From: a bacterium
GTDB taxonomy: Bacteria; Myxococcota; UBA727; JAUIJE01
Reading direction: 5' to 3'
DNA: 64,000 nt
NCBI GenBank assembly: GCA_030431455.1
Contig: JAUIJE010000005.1
Coordinates: 248,001-312,000, forward strand
Both the position numbers and the translations under genes were made by a program. A model generated the notes under the pieces. The model was not told the DNA's origin, did no database searches, and saw nothing but the letters and a program-made list of their open reading frames with translations. Below, one piece after another: positions 24,007 through 34,100 of the stretch (position 1 is its first letter; each line of letters begins with the position of its first letter).

Positions 24007-25049
24007 AGCCGGCGCCGCACCGAGGCCTGCTTGCGGGCCTTGTACTCGTCGTGGCTGTTCTCGCCGTCCTGGTTGCCCGCGTCGGTGTGCTGGTCGACGA
24101 CCTGGAACTCCGCCAGGCCGAGCACCACCGGGCCGAGGTCCTTGAGCCACTCGCCGGCGAGGATGTCCTCGGGCACCCGGACGGGGACCTCGGCCACGAA
24201 GTTGATCACCTCAAAGCCAGGGCCCGAAAACTCATTGAACGGCCGCCGCTCGTTGTCCTCGACCCCGAGCTTCACCTGGAAGGAATCAGCCACATTGCGG
24301 TAGGCCTGGTGGCTCTCCACCAATGCGGTGAAGTTGATCAGATGGTTGACGGTGCTGCCCGGGACCACATAGTTGAAGGGCACAAGGTGCTGGGCGATCT
24401 CGTGCAGCAACGGGATCAAGTCGCCCTTTTCCTCGACGACGAAGCGGAACCGGATGCGATCGCGAATGGCGGCGGCGTGGGTCTCTTTTTTGACCAGCAG
24501 CTTGGTGATCAGGCTGGCCATGCCCTTCTCGCCACCGGTGGCGCTGACCAAAGGGAAATCTTCGCGCTGCAACCCCTCGACGAACTCGAGCACCCGCGCG
24601 CTGATCAGGCCCGCGATGTCCGACTGGGACATCGGCAAGCGGTACCGCAGCTCGCGCGCCTCGATGTGGTGGATGATGTGCGCGACCTTGAGAACGCGAC
24701 ACGCGGCCTGCTGCTCGGGCAACGAACCCGCTTGGCGACAGGCGTACAGGAACACGTCCGCGGCCTCGGCCTCCTTGACCGTGCTGGGGAGCCGGTCGTG
24801 CAAGGTCTCCTCGAGGTAGGCCGCGGCCCGCTGCACCAACCCGCGCAGCCGGGCACGGTCCACCGCGGTGGCGGGGTCGAACTGGTGCACCCGCAAAAAC
24901 GCATCGATCTGTTCGCGGGCGGTGTAGTTGAGGCGGGTCCAGTCCACCACCGAGCCCCCGCGCAACATGAGGCGCACCTCCTCGAGGTGCGCCAGCGAGA
25001 GCACCGAGTCGCGGGCTCGCACGCGACGGTCCGGGCCGCGGTAGGTCAC
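23961..25049 (-). CDS. Conserved myxobacterial-type protein (TIGR04552-like), coupled to gltJ
   Basis: The 362-residue product lacks a signal peptide and membrane helices. Residues about 15-165 are mainly helical (LYACRQAGSLPEQQAACRVLKVAHIIHHIEAREL). About 170-325 are mixed alpha/beta, with IRFRFVVEEKGDLIPLLHEI and a VPFNYVVPGSTVNHLI segment. The C-terminus is a charged, disordered-looking tail. It resembles my memory of the Myxococcales family TIGR04552, which has no known function. The GTG start overlaps the gltJ stop (GTGA), so it is translationally coupled to the last gene of the glt locus and may belong to that system. The downstream end overlaps the exonuclease gene tail to tail. Confidence 0.75.
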   Translation of the reverse strand: MTYRGPDRRVRARDSVLSLAHLEEVRLMLRGGSVVDWTRLNYTAREQIDAFLRVHQFDPATAVDRARLRGLVQRAAAYLEETLHDRLPSTVKEAEAADVFLYACRQAGSLPEQQAACRVLKVAHIIHHIEARELRYRLPMSQSDIAGLISARVLEFVEGLQREDFPLVSATGGEKGMASLITKLLVKKETHAAAIRDRIRFRFVVEEKGDLIPLLHEIAQHLVPFNYVVPGSTVNHLINFTALVESHQAYRNVADSFQVKLGVEDNERRPFNEFSGPGFEVINFVAEVPVRVPEDILAGEWLKDLGPVVLGLAEFQVVDQHTDAGNQDGENSHDEYKARKQASVRRRLYGGGVRAASPDDAD

Positions 25050-28048
25050 TTGAGCTTAAACGGGAAGGTGATCGGCACCGGTCCGCCCGACTTGTACGCG
25101 GGGAAACGCCAGCGCTTCACCTCGTTGGTCAGGCACCGGCCCAGGGGCGTGCCCGACACCGACGACGTGGCCACCGAGACGTTGCTGGTGCGTCCGGACT
25201 CTTGCACGTTCCATTTGACCTTCACGGTTTTGCCGGTGCCGCCGTGCTTCTTCCCGCAGGAGTTGATGCGGCTGATCTTCTTCTTCACCACCGACAGGAT
25301 GTCGGCTTTGGTGAGGGACGCCTTCACCTTCTTGCGGCTGGACTTCTTCTCGTCGCAATCAAAGTCGAGCACCGGGTCGCAGTCTTTGGACGACGACTTG
25401 CGGGTGGACCGCGACGAGCGCTTTGACTTGTCGTCGTCATCGTCCTTCTTCGACGACGACGAGGCCTTGCTCTTGCTGCTGCGCGAGTGACGCTTCGAGG
25501 ACGAACGACGCCGACGGCGCTTGTTGTCGTCGTCGTCATCGTCGTCGGCCTTGGCCGCGGACGCGACCTTGGTGTCCGACTTGTCCTTGTCCTTCTCGTC
25601 CGCCTTGGCCTCCGCTTCCGCTTTGGCCTTCGCTTCGGCTTCCGCTTCGGCCTCGGCTTTTGCTTTGGCTTCCGCCTCGGCCTTGGCCTCCTCGTCGTTC
25701 TTGTCCGCCTCCGCCGCGGCCTCTCCCCCCTCGGGGGCGGGGTCGCCGGCCGGCTGCGCGCCGCTGGGATCCGCAGGCGCCTCGCCCTTGTCCGCGGGGG
25801 CCTCCGCCGCCGCCACCGCGGTGCCCGCGGGCTCGTCGCCCCCGGTGCCGAAAAACGCGATCTTGAACAGCGGGATGATCAACAGCAGCGCGAGCAACCC
25901 GCCACCCGCCAGCCCCGCGTAAAACAGCGGCGAACGCTTCGCCGGGGGCGGAGACGGCGCGAAGGCCATCGAGCCGGTGCCCGGGGGGCCCACAAACGGC
26001 ATCGACCCGGTCCTCGGCGGGGGCGCAAACGGCATCGACTGGGACGGTCCCTGGGCATACGGCATCGACGCCGACGCGGCCGGGAACGCGGCCGAACTTT
26101 GCGTGGCCGGGGCGTACGGCATCGACGCACTCGCGCCGAACGGGCTCGGGCCCGCGGGCCCGCCGTCGGCGAGCGCGGGGGAGCTCTCGTCGAGACTGAT
26201 GCCGGCCTCGGCGAGCAGGCCACTGCCGGGCGGCAGGTCGAGCCCGCCCACGCCCCCTTCGGCCGGGGCCAAGGGCTGGTCGGTGTCGTGGTCGTCGATG
26301 CGGGCGAGCTCGTCGTTGACCAAGCTCTGCAGCGCGCTGGCCGCGCCCGGGCTCCAGCCGCCGCCGCCGCTGTCCGACGACGAAGGGGCGTCCACCGCAG
26401 ACTCGGCGGCGAGCCCGGAGCCGAGGCCCCCGGTCCCGATCGAGACCGAGGCCCCCGCCGCCTCGGCGAGGTTGGCCGCGGCGTACACCTCGGTCAGGCC
26501 GTGGGGCTGCCAGTTGGGGTCGTTGCCGGGGGCGTCCGGCACCTGGGAAAACGGGTCCCCCCCGCCCGAGAACGGTGACGCGCCCACGTCGTCGATGGGT
26601 GCGCCCACGTCGAGTTCAGACAGCGAAGGCATGGGGAGCGACGAGAACAACGAGGCGAGCTCGGGCACATCGCGGGCCGCGGCCCAGTCGGGCATGCCCG
26701 ATCGCCAGACCAGCGACTCGGGGTCGACGTCGCCGCGCTGGATGTGTTGCTTGACCTCGGACAACAGCATGGGGCCGTGGTCCTCGTCGTCGATGGCCAC
26801 GTGCCAGCCATCGGTGTCCTCGGCGTCATCGTCCCCGAACCCCTCCTGCGACGGCATCGCGTCTTGCCGGAGCTGGTCCATCTCGTTCATGTTGATCAGT
26901 GCAGTGGGATTGGGTGCGCCCTGGGCGAACGGGTCCGCCAGGGGGGCGGGCTCGGGCACGGGCTCGTTCGGGTCTCCGTCGGGGAGCTGGCCGAACATGT
27001 TCGAGAACGCGCCTTCCAGCTGCAGGTCGAGACCATCGCTCCCCCCGCCCCCGTCGGGGTCAGGCATGGCCGCGGCCCCGGGATCGGGCATGGACAGGGC
27101 ATCGGGCGCGGGCGGTTCGCCCTCGTCCACCGCGGGCATCTGCCCGGCCATGGCCGCGGGGTCCGGCACGTCCCCGTCCCCGCCGAAATCACCCCCGAAC
27201 GCGGCCGGGTCGGGCACGTCGCCGTCGCCCCCCAGGTCCCCGCCCCAGGCGGCCGGGTCGGGCACGTCCTCGCCCGCGCCGCCGTCGTCGTCGTCCTCGT
27301 CGAACGCGCCCAGGGCGGTGTCCCCGCCCCCGGCGTCACCGGCCGGCTCATCGTCGGCGCTGGGCGCAAACGGGCTCGGGCCCAGGTCCGGGGTCTCGAC
27401 CCCGCCCAGCGCTGCCAATGCTGCTGCTTCGGCCGCGGCCACCCCGCCGTCGGCCTCGGTGGCGGCGGGATCGCCGCCGGCCATGTCGTGGCGGGTCTCT
27501 TCCTCGTCGTCAAACCCGCCGACATCCTCCCCACCGTCATCGAGGCCACCCTCGCCGAGCCCGTCGTCCGCGGCCCCCGCGGCTTGGGCGAGCTCCGGCG
27601 ACACCGATCCCGCGAACGCGCCGTCGTCGGCCGCCGACTCATCGTCGCTGGCCCCGAACACATCGCCGGCATCGGTGCCCGCCTCGTCGTCCGCGCCGCC
27701 CCCGAACACATCGTCGACGCCGTCCGCGGCCGCGTCCTCGGCCCGCGCCATCGACCGCAACGCCGCGGCGTCTCCGCCGCCGACCTTGGTGGGCTCATCC
27801 CACGCGGGGTCCTTTTGCCCCTCGTCGGTGCCGAACACCGAATCGGGCTGCGGTGCCTCCGCTTGTTGCTCGGTGTCGTCGACCACGGGCTCGCCCGCGG
27901 TGGTTTGTTCGGCTTCAGCGCCCGCGTCCAGAGGCCGCACGATGATCACGTGCTCGCACTTTTTGCAGCGCACCTTGACGCCGCGCTCGCCGACTTTCTC
28001 GTCGGCGATCTTGTAGCTGGCGCCGCAGTTGTCGCACTCGAATTTCAT
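25046..28048 (-). CDS. gltJ: GltJ/AgmX-like inner-membrane protein: zinc ribbon, GYF, TM, TonB-like C-terminus
   Basis: The 1000-residue product starts at ATG 28048 (GGAG upstream). Order: zinc ribbon at 1-37 (Cys5, 8, 28, 31); an acidic Ala/Gly/Pro/Asp region with three copies of a 16-residue DVPDPAA repeat (about 250-300); a GYF-type domain (about 409-465, WHVAIDDEDHGPM and MPDWAAARD); five SMPY/F-like motifs; one TM helix (about 705-733); a highly charged region; and an AgmX/PglI-type TonB-like domain (916-1000) with two Cys and WRFP. In M. xanthus GltJ joins cytoplasmic MglA/MglB to the envelope part of the gliding complex. The disordered regions appear longer than in AgmX. It is the last glt gene and overlaps the next gene by 4 bp. 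Confidence 0.87.
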   Translation of the reverse strand: MKFECDNCGASYKIADEKVGERGVKVRCKKCEHVIIVRPLDAGAEAEQTTAGEPVVDDTEQQAEAPQPDSVFGTDEGQKDPAWDEPTKVGGGDAAALRSMARAEDAAADGVDDVFGGGADDEAGTDAGDVFGASDDESAADDGAFAGSVSPELAQAAGAADDGLGEGGLDDGGEDVGGFDDEEETRHDMAGGDPAATEADGGVAAAEAAALAALGGVETPDLGPSPFAPSADDEPAGDAGGGDTALGAFDEDDDDGGAGEDVPDPAAWGGDLGGDGDVPDPAAFGGDFGGDGDVPDPAAMAGQMPAVDEGEPPAPDALSMPDPGAAAMPDPDGGGGSDGLDLQLEGAFSNMFGQLPDGDPNEPVPEPAPLADPFAQGAPNPTALINMNEMDQLRQDAMPSQEGFGDDDAEDTDGWHVAIDDEDHGPMLLSEVKQHIQRGDVDPESLVWRSGMPDWAAARDVPELASLFSSLPMPSLSELDVGAPIDDVGASPFSGGGDPFSQVPDAPGNDPNWQPHGLTEVYAAANLAEAAGASVSIGTGGLGSGLAAESAVDAPSSSDSGGGGWSPGAASALQSLVNDELARIDDHDTDQPLAPAEGGVGGLDLPPGSGLLAEAGISLDESSPALADGGPAGPSPFGASASMPYAPATQSSAAFPAASASMPYAQGPSQSMPFAPPPRTGSMPFVGPPGTGSMAFAPSPPPAKRSPLFYAGLAGGGLLALLLIIPLFKIAFFGTGGDEPAGTAVAAAEAPADKGEAPADPSGAQPAGDPAPEGGEAAAEADKNDEEAKAEAEAKAKAEAEAEAEAKAKAEAEAKADEKDKDKSDTKVASAAKADDDDDDDNKRRRRRSSSKRHSRSSKSKASSSSKKDDDDDKSKRSSRSTRKSSSKDCDPVLDFDCDEKKSSRKKVKASLTKADILSVVKKKISRINSCGKKHGGTGKTVKVKWNVQESGRTSNVSVATSSVSGTPLGRCLTNEVKRWRFPAYKSGGPVPITFPFKLK

Positions 28049-28183
28049 CGGTCGTCTCCGGTGTAGGACGGATGGTCCCCCGGCCCAGAGGGCCATTGAT
28101 GTTAACGGCTCCCCCCGAAACGGGTCAATTTCACCTCGTTCTCAACGGGCGGTGGTCCGGTTTGATCTGGCGCCTGGGCCCGC

Positions 28184-31100
28184 CTACTGGGCGACCACGA
28201 CGAGACCGAGGTTGTGCCGGAGCTCGTAGTGGGCCTCCGACACCGAGAAATCCAGGAGATCGCCCAACTTTTCGCCGTACGGCAGCGGCATGGGCCCGAT
28301 GTCGGGCTGCCGCAGGACCTGGGCCGCCACCTCGAGATCCCCGGCCACCAACGTCGCCGCCCGGACCGCGGTGTGCTCGATGCCTTTGAGGAACTCGACG
28401 ACGTTGGCCACCTGCCCGGTGGCGAGCAGCTGCTGCACCGGCACCCGCACCGCGCCCAAGAACGCGGGGCCGATGCGCCCGAGGGTGCGCTGCACGTTTT
28501 GGATGACGCGGGGATCGCTGGTCACGGGGTAGCGCGGTTCGATCGCGGTGATCGCGGCCTCGAGCGCGACGGTGAAGTCCGCCGCCCCCAGGGTGCGCGC
28601 GAGGATGAACTCCGGGCGCAGATACGCGAGCTGTCGCCCGATGAGGAACCACAACACCCGCTGCGGCATCTCGCGGAACACGTCGTTGGCCTCCCCCACC
28701 GCGATGGTGGGGATGTGCAGCGGCAACACGCCCACGGGGTCGGCGGTGCCGCGCCGTACGTGCAGCTCGACGGGGCCGGTGGCGAGCACGTCGCGCACAT
28801 ACTTGAACTGGGTCACGAAGTAGTGCGGCACCGGCGCGTCGAGGTCGAGCTGCGTCCACTGGCGTTTCTTGTCGAGGCCGAACGTCTTGCGATCTTGGGT
28901 CAACAACCCACCCGCGGCGCGCCACACCTGCCGCGCGATGTCCGCCACCGGACCGCGCGCGGCGGGGTGCACGAGCGCTTGTTGCCACAGCTCGTCGGTG
29001 AGGGTGCGCGCCGCCCGGGGCGGCAGCCGGCGCTTGTAGTGCGCGTAGAGCTTTTGTTCCTCGCCTTGCAGGTCGCCGTACAAGGCCAGCGCGGCGCACG
29101 CGACGTAGGCGCGGTCGGTGAGCCCGCGGTTGAGGTAGAGCCGGAGCAGCTGGTGCAAGATGCCTTTTTGCCGTTCGCGCGCCTTGGGCATCAGCTCTTG
29201 GTAGGCGCGAATGGCCTCGTCGACCTGGCCGGCTTGGGCGAGCATCACCGCGAGGTTCTCGAGGATCTGCACGTTGTCGGGCTGGCTTTTCTGCAGCACG
29301 CGGTAGGCCTGCACCGCGCCCATGGGGTTTTTGAGTTTGTAGCGGTAGAGGTCGCCGAGGTTGCGCCAGAGCACGGCCTTGATCCCGCTTTGGTCGTCGG
29401 GGATGCGGCGGATCATGCCGATGTAGTTTTGCTCCAGCGCGGCCCAGTTCTGGCGTTGGCTGAGCAAGGTCTCGATCGCTTCGAACGCCTTGATGTACGT
29501 CGGGTCGAGGTCGAGCGCGGCGTTGAAGTACTGGATCGCGCGGTTGTCGGCCTTGAGTTCGTCGCGGTAGGTCTCGCCCAAGAGGTGGTTGAGCCGCACC
29601 CGGGCCTTCTCGTCGGGCTCGATGCGCACCAGCTCCTCGAGGACCTCGACCGCCTGCTGCCCTTGTGCAGTATCTTTGTAGAGCGAGAACAGCGCTTCCA
29701 AGGTCGCGGGGTCGCCGGGACGGGCCCGCCCTGCTTCGGCGTAGGCATCGATGGCGCGGTAGGCGTCGTCGAGCTGATCGCGGGAGAGCGCGCCGACCTC
29801 GATGAGGGTGTTGGCCTTGTCGTCGCCGAGCTGGTGGCGCGACAGCTGGAACAGCGTCTCGTACGCCTCTTCGAAGTCCTCTTGCTTGATGTAGATGTCG
29901 GCGAGCAGGCGGAGCGAAGGGCCGTGGCCGGCGTCGAGCTCGAGGGCTTTTTCGAGGTTGCGCTGGGCCCGGTCGAGGGAGTCGAGCCGGAAGTACATCG
30001 ACGCGAGCTGCTCGAAGTAGTCGACCACCTCGGCGTCGGTGAGCATGTCCCGGTGGTGGATGAGGATGGCCTGGTAGATCTTGGCCGCGTCTTCATACCG
30101 CTGGGCCCGGGCCAACGACGCGCCCAACCCCTCGAGGATGGGGAGGTTGGTGGCGTCGACGTCGTAGCCGGCCTGGTAATGGTGAAGAGCCTTCTGGTCC
30201 TTGTCGAGCTTTTCGCAGACGTAGCCGAGCCGGTAGTGGTGGCGGACGAGCGCGTCGGTGTCGTCGCCCTGCTCGAGGCCCGTGACCACGATGTCGAGCA
30301 GTTCCTCGGCGCGGTTCCACTGCTCGTTGCGGAAACAGATCTCGGCCAGCGGCATGGCCGCCTCGAGGTGGTCGGGGGTGTGGCGCAGGGCCTTCTCAAA
30401 CTCTTCGGCCGCCTGCTCGAGGTCGCTGCGCTGGTCCTGCAAGAACAGACCCGCGGTGGTGTGCAGCTCGGTGCGGGCGTAGTCGTCGTCGGTGTAGCGC
30501 GCCTCGGTGCGCAGCCAGTTGAGGTAGCCGTCCCACTCCTGTTTCTGTTGGGCGATCTCCTTGAGCGCCTGGATGGACGGGATGTGGCCGGGGTCCGCGT
30601 CGAGGGCCTTGCCGTAAGACTCGCGCGCGCTCTCGACGTCGAGGAGCATCTCCTCGTTGATTTTGCCGATGCGGTACAGCAGGTCGACCCCTTCGGGGGT
30701 CGGGCCGCGGATGTCGGCCTCTTTTTTGAGGTTCTCGAGCGCGTTGAACCAGTTGCCGCTTCGCTCGTACAGCTGCCCCAGCTCGTGAAGCGCCTCGCCC
30801 GATGAGGGGTCGTGGTCGAGGGCGGCGTTGAAGAACTCTTCGGCCTTGGCCGAGTCCCCGATCTCTTTGTAGTAGATGTCGCCAATCTCAATGTAGAGCT
30901 TGGTGATTTCGTCGGGGACCCCGCTCACCTGCACCTGTTTTTGCAGGACGTCGACGAGGCGTTCCCACTGGTCGGTGGCACGCAGGAGCCGGGCCAAGGT
31001 CTTGAGCGCGCCGATGTTGTCCGCGTCCTCGACCAGGATGCGCTCGTTGGCCTCGATCGCCTTGTGGGGGTCGTCGAGACTGTCCTCGTACGTCGAGGAA

Positions 31101-34100
31101 ATCTTGGACAGCAACCGAATGCGCTCGCCGGAATCGGCCGCGTTGCGCAGCATGTCCTCGAACACGTTGACGAGGTCACCGGCCTGGGCCTGCGAGGTGT
31201 GCAAGCGCTCCAGCGCCTTGAGCGCCACCGGGGAGTCTGGCACCAAGTCGAGGATGGAGCGGTAGGAGACGATCGCCTGTTCGGGGTTGTCGAGCTCTTG
31301 TTCCCAGATGATCGCGATGCGGCCCCGGAGATCGACCTTCTCGTCGTCGCTATCGGCGAGGTCTTCTTGCCGTTCGAGCACGGGGATGAGGGCGTCCCAG
31401 CGCTCGGCCCGCTCCAGGAGTTGGGCGTACTCGGTCAGCGTGCTCGCGTGTTCGGGGTCGAGCTCGAGCACCCGTTTGTAGGTGTCCACCGCCCGGTCGA
31501 TGTCCCCCGCGTGCTCGTCGAGCAGACGGGCGGCCCGGCACAGCACCGCGATGCGGGTGTCGAGCTCGTCTTCGGTGTCGGCCTTGCGCTCGAGATAGAA
31601 GACCGCGTCGTCCCAGCGGCCCCGCTCCACGAACAGCGAGACCAGCGCCTCGATCGCCTCGGCGTTGGCCGCGTCGTACTCCAGCGCCCGCTTGAGGTGG
31701 GACTCGGCCGACTCATCGTCCTCGGCGTGTTTGTGCGCGAGGTGGGCGATGCGCAGGTGCAGGTGGATGATGCGCGACTCGTCGGACACAAAGCCCAGCG
31801 CATCCTCGTAGGACTCGATGACGGTATCCACCATATCCGTGGCGACGCCGAGGTGCTCCATCCACTGCGCGATGTCGTCGTCGTCATAGTTGACCTGGTA
31901 GGCCCGCCCCGCGGCCATGAACGCAAACATTGCGTTGCCCACCAGCTCCTCGTTGATGCGCCCGATGTCGCGCAACAGCGAGACCTTGTCGGTGGCGGTC
32001 TCCACTTCGTTCAGCCGCGCTTCCTTGAGCGCGATGAGCTGCTGGTACTCGCCCGCCTTTTCGTAGATGGCCGCGAGCTTGCCGTAGGCCTGGTCGTCGC
32101 TGGGCAACAACTCGAGCACCTGCGCGTAGGCGGGCGCGGCCCCCCCCGGCTGCTTCAGGTCGTCTTCGTAGACCGCCGCCAACTCCCGCAGCTTCCGCAC
32201 CCGGTCGTCGCCCTCGAGCAAGGCCACGTGCCGCTCCATCACCCCCACCAGCTCTTGGTGGGCGTCGTTGGTGCGGAAAATCGTCTCCAGGCGCCCGAGC
32301 TGCTCGGCGGTGTGCGGCTCGATGTCGAGGATGTAGCGGCCGGTCTCCACCGCCTCGACCCGCTTCCCGAGGTGACCGCCCAAGGCGTCGGCCAGGTCGA
32401 ACCGAAGCTCTTTGAGGTCCTGGGGGTCGGTCACGTTGCGCATCATCTTGCGCAACATCGCCACCAACTCGTCGAACTGCCCGGTGTTGCGGTACAGCCG
32501 GCGCAGCGCGTCCAGCGACGTGCGGTTGCGCGGCTCGAGCCGGAGCACGTCGAGGTGCCGCTGAATCGCTTCTTCCGCCCCCCCCAGGTGTTCGGCGAGC
32601 ACACTGGACAGCTCTTGCTGCAGGCGCGAGTTGCGGGCCGGGTCGCGCTCGGCCTCGAGCTCCCCCTCGTACAGCTGACGCAGATCGTCCCAGCGCTCGG
32701 TGCGTTCGTACAGGCGGCGCAACGAATCGAACGCGGAGTTGTCGTCGTTGTCGTCGGCGCGGATTTCCTCCCACAAGGGGATCGCCGCCGCCGGGTCGTC
32801 GAGCTCGCCCGCGAGCAACACCGCCAGGCGGCGCCGGAACGTGGCCAGGTTGGTCGCGTCCTCGGCGTCGCGGCAGAACTGCACCTCTTCTTCGAGCAGG
32901 GCGCGCACTTCCCCGGGTTCGCCGTCCACCGCCTTGAGTTCGATCAACAGGCGGCGGGCCTCGACGTGGTGGGGCACCAGCCGGCGCGCTTCTTCCACCA
33001 GCGCGATGGCGTCCTCGGGGCGGTCGAGGTGGTCGGCCACGGTCTGGGCCAGGGGCAACAACAACGCCGCCCGGGCCTTGGCGTCGTCGAGGAACATCAA
33101 GCGCCGGCGCAGGATCTGCTCGTGCTCTTCCCAACGGCCCTGCCGGGCGTAAAGGTCGGTGAGGGCCTCTTGCGAGGACGGACGCCCGGGTTGCTCCTCG
33201 AGAATGCCCTCGTACATCTCGATGGCCCGATCGCCCTCTCCGAGGTCATCGGCCCACAAGCGAGCCGCGGCTTCGCGCAGGTCGGCGGCCACCGAGCCCC
33301 GGCCGGCGGTCATCGCCTCGGCGGCTTCGTCCTCGTAGATTTCGCACAGGTCCTCGAGGTCCTCGTTGGCCCGGGCGATGCGCTCGAGCCGCTCCCGCAC
33401 CCGGGTGTCGGTGGGGTCCTGCTTGAGCGCCAAGGTGAGCTTCAAGAACGCCAGCTCGGGGGAGTCGAGATTGGTCTCCTGAATTTCCGCGATGCGCAAG
33501 AACAGGTCTTTGGCCTCGGTGCGATCCCCCCGGGACTCGGCGTCGCGGAGCTGGTTCTCGAGCACCTCGACCACTTTGTTCCAGTCCCCGGTGGCCGCGT
33601 AGGCGGTCTCGAGGAAGCGGGCGCTGTCGCCGGACATGCCGCCGCCCATGTTCTCGTGGAGGTAGGCACGGGTGAGCGCGTGTTCGGGGTTTTCGGCGAG
33701 GATGGCCTTGAACTGGCCCTCCGCGTCCGCGGCCCGGTCGAGGTTTTCGCGGAGCACGCGGCCGAGCGCGAACCGCGTTTCCCATTCGGCGGACTTGTCG
33801 CGCCCCGCGATGAGGTTGAGCTTGAGCTCGAGCGCCTCGACGAGCTCCGCGTGACGGCCCTGGGCCGCGCAGGCCTGGGTGAGCATCTCCACCGCCGCGA
33901 GGTCATCGGGCGCGAACTCGAGCAGCTTGCGCAGGGTCCCGATCGCGGCGCCTTGGTCGCCGAGGGTGCGCTCGATGTTGGCCGCCTCCAGCAACATTTT
34001 GCGCGCCACCGCGGCCTCGGTCTCCGGCGACAGCAACGCGGCCCGGCGCTTGAGCGTGGCCGCGAGGTGGGGCGCGTCGGTCATCGTGCGGTACAGCCGC

